A stretch of DNA of 64,000 nucleotides from CBDDIP01 sp965229005 (GTDB lineage Bacteria > Actinomycetota > Acidimicrobiia > Acidimicrobiales > Ilumatobacteraceae): positions 1,984,001 to 2,048,000 of the forward strand of contig CBDDIP010000002.1 of the NCBI GenBank assembly GCA_965229005.1, given 5' to 3'. Position numbers and translations under genes: made by a program. Shown piece by piece: positions 58,272 through 64,000 of the stretch (positions are counted from its first letter, which is position 1; each line of letters begins with the position of its first letter). The notes beneath the pieces are model-generated. The model worked only from the letters and a program-made list of their open reading frames with translations, was not told where the DNA came from and made no database searches.

Positions 58272-59503
58272 AGATCGCGGTCCTCTGCCCGCACTTCGCG
58301 CCCGACACGGCGCCGACCGGCGAGGTGATCACGCGCATCGTCACCGAGCTCGCCGCGCTCGGCCACGAGCTGCACGTCGTCACCGCCCTGCCGTGGTACC
58401 GCGAGCACGCGGTGGAGCCGGGTTGGACCGGCAAGCTCGTCCGCCGCGAGCGCATGCCATGGGGATCGATCACGCGCGTCCACCCGTTTCCCGGCGACGA
58501 CAAGCGCAACCTGCTGCGTCGGGCGGTGGGCTTCGCCGGCTTCAGCGCGCTCTCCGGTGTGATGTCGTGGCGCGGCGGTCGCGTCGACGCGGTGATCGCC
58601 ATGTCGCCGCCCCTGACCATGGGCCTCACCGGCTGGACGACGCACCTCCTGCGCCGCGGGCCACTCGTGTTCAACATCCAGGACGTGTTCCCCGACGCCG
58701 CGGTGCAGACCGGGGCGATCACCAACCGCAGGATCATCGCCGTCGCCTCGTGGCTGGAGCGGGTCAGCTACCACCGAGCTGCCGCCGTCACCGTGCTCAG
58801 TGACGACCTGCGCGACAACGTCGTCGCCAAGGTCAGGCCCGACCATCGCGATCGCGTGCGGGTCATCCCCAACTTCGTCGACACCTCGTTCATCCGCCCG
58901 TTCCACCGCGAGACGCCGCTGCGGCGCGAGCTCCGCATCGGCGACGAACCGGTCGTGCTGTACGCGGGCAACGTCGGCTTCTCCCAGTCGCTGGAGATGG
59001 TCGTCGACACCGCACGTCTGCACCCGCGGGCCACCTTCGTCATCAACGGTGACGGCGCCGCCCGCGCCACGCTCCAGGAGCGAGCCGCCGGGCTCGCCAA
59101 CGTTCGCTTCACCGGGTACCAACCGAAGGAGCGATTGCCCGAGGTGCTGGCCACCGGTGACATCCACCTCGTGCCGCTGAAGGCGGGTCTGGGTCGGGTG
59201 AGCGTGCCGTCGAAGACCTACTCGATCCTGGCTGCCGGCCGTCCGGTGCTGGCCGCGATCGACCCCGGCACCGAGGTGCCGCGGATCCTGGAGGCGTCCG
59301 GCGGCGGTCTCGCGGTGCCGCCCGACGACCCGGTGGCGTTCTCGACGGCGCTCGGCGACCTGCTGGCGCATCCCGAGCGCACGAGGCAGATGGGCATCGC
59401 CGGTCGGGCCTGGGTGGAGGGCGCGGCGTCGCCTTCCGCCGTGGCCAAGGCCTATGAAGCCCTGATCGTGGAGCTCCGGTCAGCGGGCCGCGCTCGCCGC
59501 TGA
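58268..59503 (+). CDS. Glycosyltransferase family 4 (WbuB-like)
   Basis: A 411-residue GT-B enzyme. It has an N-terminal acceptor domain (FAPDTAPTGEVITRIVTELAALGHELHVVTALPWY) and a donor domain with VVLYAGNVGFSQSLEMVVDTARLH and PSKTYSILAAGRPVLAAIDPGTEV. WbuB-type enzymes transfer N-acetyl-fucosamine or related sugars to O-antigen repeat units; the donor here is unproven. Overlaps the upstream gene by 4 bases. Confidence 0.9.
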   Translation: MKIAVLCPHFAPDTAPTGEVITRIVTELAALGHELHVVTALPWYREHAVEPGWTGKLVRRERMPWGSITRVHPFPGDDKRNLLRRAVGFAGFSALSGVMSWRGGRVDAVIAMSPPLTMGLTGWTTHLLRRGPLVFNIQDVFPDAAVQTGAITNRRIIAVASWLERVSYHRAAAVTVLSDDLRDNVVAKVRPDHRDRVRVIPNFVDTSFIRPFHRETPLRRELRIGDEPVVLYAGNVGFSQSLEMVVDTARLHPRATFVINGDGAARATLQERAAGLANVRFTGYQPKERLPEVLATGDIHLVPLKAGLGRVSVPSKTYSILAAGRPVLAAIDPGTEVPRILEASGGGLAVPPDDPVAFSTALGDLLAHPERTRQMGIAGRAWVEGAASPSAVAKAYEALIVELRSAGRARR

Positions 59504-59545
59504 CGACCAGCTTTTCGGCGGCCGGACCTGTAGCCTCGCTCCCTC

Positions 59546-60427
59546 GTGGCAACGTCATCATCCGCCAAGAAGGTCGCCAAGCTCGCCTCGCGCGGCAAGG
59601 GCAAGAAGGTGCGCTTCCAAGGCGGCACCGTGTTCCCCGCTGTCGTGCTGGTGCTGGTCGTCTTGCTGCTGGCCCTCATCGTCTACGCACGTCAGAGCCG
59701 TCCCTCCGACGGCGCCGGTTCACCGAAGGTCGGTGAGCACTGGCATGCCGCGTACGGCATGAAGGTCTGCGACGTCACCCTGCCCAAGCTCGCCGGCGAT
59801 CTCGAGGGCACCGACGCCTTCAACCTGATCGGCGTGCACAGCCACGGCGACGGCGTCATCCACTACCACCCGTACAGCAGCAAGAGCACGGGCAACCGGG
59901 CCAAGCTGGGCGTCTTCCTGAACATCTACGACGTCGACCTCACCGACTCGGCGCTGAAGCTGCCGGCCGCGCAGGGCGGCGAGGAGTTCAGCATCAAGGA
60001 CGGCAAGCTCGTCGTGAAGCAGAACGGCAAGGAGATCGACCTCGCCACCAGCGAGTACGCGGCGTGCGCCGGCAAGGACGACATGGTCCTCAAGGTCCGC
60101 GTGTGGAAGAACTTCTCCGACACCGGCGCCTTCCAGGACTACGTGACCGAGTTCGACGGCATCCGCATCCGCAACGACGGGATGGTCTTCGAGATCGCCC
60201 TCGTGCGCAAGGACGCTGCCATCACGCAGCCCGATTGGGCCGCCGAGCTGCCGTCACTGGGTGCCGCCGATGGTGGCAACGTGCCCACCACGACGATCTC
60301 CGGAGCGACCACGACGGTCGCCGGGACCACGCCGGGCACGTCCGCCGACACCACCCCCGGCACGGTTGCGGACACCACCCCCGGAACGGGCACGACGCCC
60401 GAAGTCACCTCCACCACGTCAGGCTGA
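59546..60427 (+). CDS. Membrane-anchored His-rich extracytoplasmic protein
   Basis: A 293-residue protein. The Lys-rich cytosolic start is followed by one helix (about residues 27-48) and an outside domain of about 190 residues. That domain has HWHAAYGMKVCD and GVHSHGDGVIHYHPYSS, with eight histidines that could bind a metal. Two cysteines (about 76 and 174) may form a disulphide. The end is Thr/Gly-Pro rich and unstructured. I recall similar proteins in Acidimicrobiia but know no function. It lies between glycosyltransferase and nucleotidyltransferase genes, overlapping the latter by one base. Confidence 0.8.
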   Translation: MATSSSAKKVAKLASRGKGKKVRFQGGTVFPAVVLVLVVLLLALIVYARQSRPSDGAGSPKVGEHWHAAYGMKVCDVTLPKLAGDLEGTDAFNLIGVHSHGDGVIHYHPYSSKSTGNRAKLGVFLNIYDVDLTDSALKLPAAQGGEEFSIKDGKLVVKQNGKEIDLATSEYAACAGKDDMVLKVRVWKNFSDTGAFQDYVTEFDGIRIRNDGMVFEIALVRKDAAITQPDWAAELPSLGAADGGNVPTTTISGATTTVAGTTPGTSADTTPGTVADTTPGTGTTPEVTSTTSG

Positions 60428-61431
60428 TGCGCGCCGTCGTGCTCGTGGGTGGCTTCGGCACCCGGCTGCGACCGCTGACCTACACCGTCCCGAAGCCGAT
60501 GCTGCCGGTCGGTCACCTGCCGATCATCCAACGTCTGATCGGCAACCTCGGCCGCGGTGGCGTCACCGAGGTCACGTTGGCGCTCGGCTTCCGCCCGGAG
60601 CCGTTCATCGAGGCGTTCCCCGACGGTCACTGCGACGGCGTGGCCCTGCGCTACGCCGTCGAGCCCGAGCCGCTCGACACCGCCGGTGCGATCCGCTTCG
60701 CTGCCGACGCCAGCGGCATCGAGGACACGTTCGTGGTCGCCAACGGTGACGTCCTCACCGATCTCGACGTCGGCGCGCTGATCGCCTTCCACCGCACCGC
60801 CGGCGCGGAGGCGACGCTGCATGTGATCGGGGTCGACGACCCCTCGTCCTTCGGTGTCGTTGCGCTCGACGAGGAGCGGCGGGTGCAGCGCTTCGTCGAG
60901 AAGCCGGCCCGTGGCACGGAGCCGTCGAACCTGGCCAACGCCGGCACGTACGTGCTGGAGGCGTCGGTGCTCGCTCGCATCCCGGTGGGCGTGAAGACGT
61001 CGATCGAACGAATCACGTTCCCGGCGATGGTGCCCGACCGGGGCGTGTTCGCGATGGCCACCGACGACTACTGGATCGACACCGGCCGACCGGATCTCTA
61101 CCTGCGCGCCAACATCGACCTGGTTGCCGGGCGCCGCCTGCGGGAGAGCTGCCAGGGCGTCGACGCCGGGGCCGTGCTCGGCGCCGACGTGCGCATCGTC
61201 GAATCGGTCGTCGCCGCCGGTGCAGAGGTGCACGACGACGCGGTCATCGAGCGTTCCGTGCTGCTGGCCGGCGCCGTCGTCGGCCGCGGCGCGGTGGTGA
61301 CAGACTCGGTGGTCATGGGTCGGGTGGGTGATGGCGCCGAGGTGCGCGACTGCGTGCTCGGCGCGCACGGCACCGTCGCTGCGGGCGAACGCGTCCGTGG
61401 TGAGCGGCGCCCCGATCCTGACGCCACGTGA
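60427..61431 (+). CDS. Sugar-1-phosphate nucleotidyltransferase
   Basis: A 334-residue enzyme that makes an NDP-sugar from NTP and a sugar phosphate. It has LVGGFGTRLRPLTYTVPKPMLPVG at the start (the nucleotide-binding and catalytic motif), ANGDVLTDLD in the middle and a C-terminal left-handed helix of about 80 residues with isoleucine-patch repeats (VLGADVRIVESVVAAG). It is most like mannose-1-phosphate guanylyltransferase or glucose-1-phosphate enzymes of actinobacteria. ATG 60427 overlaps the previous stop by one base. Confidence 0.9.
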   Translation: MRAVVLVGGFGTRLRPLTYTVPKPMLPVGHLPIIQRLIGNLGRGGVTEVTLALGFRPEPFIEAFPDGHCDGVALRYAVEPEPLDTAGAIRFAADASGIEDTFVVANGDVLTDLDVGALIAFHRTAGAEATLHVIGVDDPSSFGVVALDEERRVQRFVEKPARGTEPSNLANAGTYVLEASVLARIPVGVKTSIERITFPAMVPDRGVFAMATDDYWIDTGRPDLYLRANIDLVAGRRLRESCQGVDAGAVLGADVRIVESVVAAGAEVHDDAVIERSVLLAGAVVGRGAVVTDSVVMGRVGDGAEVRDCVLGAHGTVAAGERVRGERRPDPDAT

Positions 61432-62324
61432 ACGTGATGGTGGTGGGCGGGGCCGGGTTCCTCGGCTCGCACCTCACCGAACGCCTCCTCGCCGAGGGCC
61501 ACGCCGTCGACGTCGTCGACGACCTCAGCTCCGGCAACCTGGCCAACCTGTCGGACGCCCGCACGTCGGGCGGTGAGCTCAAGATCCACACCCTGTCGGC
61601 GACTGCCACCGAGTTCGGCGCGCTGGTCGCCATCCGCCAACCGGAGGTGATCTTCCACCTCGGTTGGCTGCCGCCAGGCCGCTCCGGCGCCGTCGCTGCC
61701 GGTGCGGCGGTGCACTCCACCGTCGCCGTGTTGGAGGCGGCTCGAGCGGTCGGTGCGAAGGTCGTCACCACGCTGCCCGCCGGCTGGTTGTACGGCGAGG
61801 TGCCGGCCCGGGAGCTGCCGGTGAAAGAAGGCCGGGCGTGGGCGCCGATCGGCCTCGCCGGGGTGCTCGCCCGCACCGTCGCCGATCTGCTGGCCACCCA
61901 CCGTGCCGATCACGCCGTCGAGTTCACCGCGCTCGCTGTCACCACCGTCTACGGCGCGCGTCAACGACCGGACGCCGGCGTCGTCGCCGCGTTCCACGCC
62001 GCCCACCGCGAGCATCGCGTGCCCACGGTGCACGGCGACGGGCGACAGACCCGCGACTTCCTGTTCGTCGACGACGCCGTCGACGCGCTGGTGCGTGCCG
62101 CCACCCGGGGCGGCGGGCTCGTCGTCAACATCGGCACCGGCGTGCAGACGCCGATCCGCGAACTGTGGACGCACATCGCCGGCATCGACGCGCCAACCCT
62201 GGTGCCGGCGCCGTACCGCGAGCCCGACCTGTCACGCGTCTCGGTGTCGCCGACGCGCGCCCGCATCCACCTGTCGTGGGCACCGTGGACCGACCTCGCC
62301 GTGGGGCTTCGCTCGCTGAGGTAG
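61428..62324 (+). CDS. NAD-dependent epimerase/dehydratase
   Basis: A 298-residue extended SDR enzyme. The NAD motif GGAGFLGSHLTERLLAEGHAVDVVDDLSSG opens it, and a FLFVDDAVDAL segment and SDR C-terminal region follow. The usual catalytic Tyr-x3-Lys is not plain: GWLYGEVPARELP stands near its place, so activity may differ from UDP-galactose epimerases. GTG 61428 overlaps the nucleotidyltransferase stop. Confidence 0.82.
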   Translation: MNVMVVGGAGFLGSHLTERLLAEGHAVDVVDDLSSGNLANLSDARTSGGELKIHTLSATATEFGALVAIRQPEVIFHLGWLPPGRSGAVAAGAAVHSTVAVLEAARAVGAKVVTTLPAGWLYGEVPARELPVKEGRAWAPIGLAGVLARTVADLLATHRADHAVEFTALAVTTVYGARQRPDAGVVAAFHAAHREHRVPTVHGDGRQTRDFLFVDDAVDALVRAATRGGGLVVNIGTGVQTPIRELWTHIAGIDAPTLVPAPYREPDLSRVSVSPTRARIHLSWAPWTDLAVGLRSLR

Positions 62325-62374
62325 TCGGGCAGCAGTAGGTTGCGATCAGCCGAAGCACCGAGGAGGTGTTGCTG

Positions 62375-62806
62375 ATGGACGTTCGTTCGATCCTGGCAAG
62401 CAAGGGCACGCAGGTCGCCACCGTGCAGCGGGAGGCGACGCTCGCCGACGCGGCTGCGCTGCTGCGCGACCACGGCGTCGGCGCGCTGGTCGTGTCCGGT
62501 GACTCGTCGCGCATCGACGGGATCATCTCCGAACGCGACGTCGTGCGTTCCGTCGCGTCGCACGGCGCCGGCGCGCTCGGGCGCAGCGTCGCCTCGGCGA
62601 TGACCACCGACGTCGTCACCTGCGCGGCGGAGGACTCGGTCGACCAGCTGATGGCGTTGATGACCGCCAAGCGCATCCGCCACGTGCCCGTCGTCGGCGC
62701 CACCGGCCTCGCCGGCATCATCTCGATCGGCGACGTCGTGAAGGCTCGCGTCGGCCACCTGGAGAGCGAAAACCAGACCCTCTTCGACTACATCAACGCG
62801 CGCTAG
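62375..62806 (+). CDS. CBS-domain protein
   Basis: A 143-residue protein made of two CBS motifs: TLADAAALLRDHGVGALVVSGDSSRIDGIISERDVVRSVA and SVDQLMALMTAKRIRHVPVVGATGLAGIISIGDVVKAR. Paired CBS domains bind adenosine nucleotides and sense energy state. The ideal AGGAGG at 62361-62366 decides for ATG 62375 rather than the earlier in-frame GTG 62366. It stands alone, so its partner is unknown. Confidence 0.92.
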   Translation: MDVRSILASKGTQVATVQREATLADAAALLRDHGVGALVVSGDSSRIDGIISERDVVRSVASHGAGALGRSVASAMTTDVVTCAAEDSVDQLMALMTAKRIRHVPVVGATGLAGIISIGDVVKARVGHLESENQTLFDYINAR

Positions 62807-62830
62807 CGAGGACTCGCTCGCGGCGCTCGT

Positions 62831-63802
62831 TCACCGAGGCTCGATCTCTCGACCAGCCGCCAGGACCGATCGGGCGAGGGCTTCGCTGATCTCGGGGCTC
62901 GACATCACGGAGGGTTGCACGATGGCGCGCATGCCCTCGGCCTCCACGGCGGCGGCGAGGTGGGCGTCGACCGGGTCGATCACCAACGCGGCGGCGATCG
63001 GCGCGTACATCCGCGCCACTCCGACCACGGATGCCTCGTGCCCGAGCTCGGTCAGCATGTGATCGGCTGGACCCTTCAATGCAGCGCCACCGACGATCGG
63101 GGAAACGGCGACGACGGACTCGCGCCGAGCCACGAGCGCGTCGTTGATCCCCGCCAGTGCACGCAGCGGACCGATCGACACGACCGGGTTCGACGGGGCG
63201 ACCACCACCACCTCGGCATCGCGAAGCGCGGCCAGCGCGGCCGGTGACACCCGGGCCGCCTCGGCGCCGTCGAATCGCACCGCCGACACTGCAGGCGCGT
63301 GGCGCAGTTGAACGAAGTACTCCTGGAACGAGATCTCGCGGTCGTCGTCGCGCAGGCGCACCACGGTCGACACGCGGTGGTCCGTCATCGGGACCAGGTG
63401 CTGCTGCACACCGAACGCGCGGGCGATCTCGTCGGTGACGTCGGTGAGCGTGGCGCCCTCGGCCAGGCGGGCCGTTCGGTAGAAGTGCGTCGCCAGATCC
63501 TGGTCGCCGAGGTTGAACCACGTCGGAGCGGCAGACGATCCGGCGGGACGCACCTCGACGAAGCGAGCCAACGCTTCCATGGCCCGCCACGACTCGTCGC
63601 GCAGCCCCCAGCCGCGCTCGGGGTCGATCGCGCCGGCGAGCGTGTAGGTGATGGTGTCGATGTCGGGCGAGATCGACAGGCCGTGCATGACCGTGTCGTC
63701 GCCGGTGTTGACGATGCCGAACGTGTCATCGGCCGGATGCACCAACGCCAGCGCACGGAGGAACCTGGCCGCTCCGACGCCTCCACACAGCACTGCGATC
63801 AT
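62831..63802 (-). CDS. cofD: 2-phospho-L-lactate transferase
   Basis: A 323-residue enzyme of coenzyme F420 synthesis that joins a phospho-(enol)lactyl moiety to the deazaflavin Fo. The start LCGGVGAARFLRALALV, the motif NTGDDTVMHGLSISPDIDTI and APSNPVVSIGPLRAL are diagnostic. The ATG overlaps the stop of the upstream glycosyltransferase (ATGA). It is the marker gene for F420 in this organism and explains the F420-type proteins elsewhere in the window. Confidence 0.96.
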   Translation of the reverse strand: MIAVLCGGVGAARFLRALALVHPADDTFGIVNTGDDTVMHGLSISPDIDTITYTLAGAIDPERGWGLRDESWRAMEALARFVEVRPAGSSAAPTWFNLGDQDLATHFYRTARLAEGATLTDVTDEIARAFGVQQHLVPMTDHRVSTVVRLRDDDREISFQEYFVQLRHAPAVSAVRFDGAEAARVSPAALAALRDAEVVVVAPSNPVVSIGPLRALAGINDALVARRESVVAVSPIVGGAALKGPADHMLTELGHEASVVGVARMYAPIAAALVIDPVDAHLAAAVEAEGMRAIVQPSVMSSPEISEALARSVLAAGREIEPR

Positions 63803-64000
63803 CGTCCGTCCCCTTCGGCCAACCGTCGGTAGAGGTGGGCCAGCCGGTCGGCGCAGCGAACCCACGAGAACTCGTCGAGCTGGACGCGGCCGGCGTCGAG
63901 CAGCGTGCGGCGCACCGCGTCGTCGGTGAGCGCGCGCACGAGGTTGGCGGCGAGCCCGTCGACGTCGTCGGGCGCGCACAGAAGAGCAGCCTCGCCGGCG
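63799..64000 (-). CDS. Glycosyltransferase, C-terminal part (partial)
   Basis: The frame runs from the window edge to TGA at 63799-63801 and gives about 66 residues. LLCAPDDVDGLAANLVRAL and RVQLDEFSWVRCADRLAHLYRRL match the final helices of a group 1 glycosyltransferase (amino-acid stretch after the donor site). The 5' part lies outside the window. It is coupled to cofD by a 4-base overlap. Confidence 0.75.
   Translation of the reverse strand, partial: AGEAALLCAPDDVDGLAANLVRALTDDAVRRTLLDAGRVQLDEFSWVRCADRLAHLYRRLAEGDGR

Noticed and set aside
61428..62324. Naming the epimerase galE
   Set aside because: A clear Tyr-x3-Lys motif is not visible, so the reaction cannot be assigned.
1..64000. tRNA or rRNA genes
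   Set aside because: No T-loop-like GGTTCGAATCC pattern with acceptor stems and no conserved rRNA segments were found by eye.

Overview
The window is about 64 kb of dense, high-GC bacterial chromosome. Gene content points to an actinobacterium, most likely an Acidimicrobiia/Ilumatobacter-type lineage (inference). Supporting features are an actinobacterial-type DapD, the F420 biosynthesis enzyme CofD with an F420-type split-barrel protein, a mycothiol-style DinB protein, an LpdA-like flavoprotein lacking one redox cysteine, Thr-rich anchored proteins, and frequent GTG starts with 1-4 bp overlaps. I saw no rRNA, tRNA, CRISPR array, prophage or insertion sequence.

Layout. 1-9.4 kb: transporters, a class II aldolase, RidA, acyl-CoA ligase, nitroreductase-type enzymes, Tag glycosylase, and a coupled lysS-dapD pair. 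9.5-16.3 kb: secreted M15 peptidase, LpdA-like dehydrogenase, RDD membrane protein, a 36-residue Lys-rich protein, two VOC-like or DinB-type resistance proteins and an AAC(3)-like acetyltransferase. 16.3-18.8 kb: a biotin-dependent carboxylase alpha subunit divergent from its biotin ligase. 18.8-19.3 kb: gene-free, filled with nested palindromes. 19.4-22.8 kb: LCP protein and rmlC-rmlB-rmlD (dTDP-L-rhamnose). 24.3-27.7 kb: an aromatic ring-cleavage operon. 27.7-32.6 kb: two ECF sigma systems and an LPXTG surface protein. 33-37.7 kb: DUF4304-like protein, then a TetR-facing operon of two OsmC proteins, a methyltransferase and a flavoprotein. 37.7-39.8 kb: a hydrolase-glycosyltransferase fusion broken by a frameshift. 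40.3-41 kb: AbrB/PIN toxin-antitoxin pair. 41-47 kb: a branched-chain (Liv-type) ABC transporter operon ending in a cytochrome P450. 47-53.7 kb: glutamine synthetase-like enzyme and a TetR-controlled divergent catabolic locus with a NicX-like dioxygenase. 53.7-55 kb: an AbiEi-like gene between palindromic repeats. 55-64 kb: a surface-polysaccharide cluster (GDP-fucose synthase, glycosyltransferases, sugar nucleotidyltransferase, epimerase), then CBS protein, CofD and a partial glycosyltransferase.

The most unusual signal is a set of dispersed palindromic elements. One family (four copies) carries a TGA stop codon in both arms, so adjacent genes end inside it and share the C-terminal tail LDV. 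Its inner stem varies while staying complementary. Two further hairpin families bracket single genes (the VOC gene at 22.9 kb and the AbiEi-like gene at 53.9 kb), and a nested palindrome built on CACGTG lies at 19.0-19.2 kb. The rml genes, LCP protein and the 55-64 kb cluster together suggest a rhamnose- and fucose-containing cell-surface glycan.
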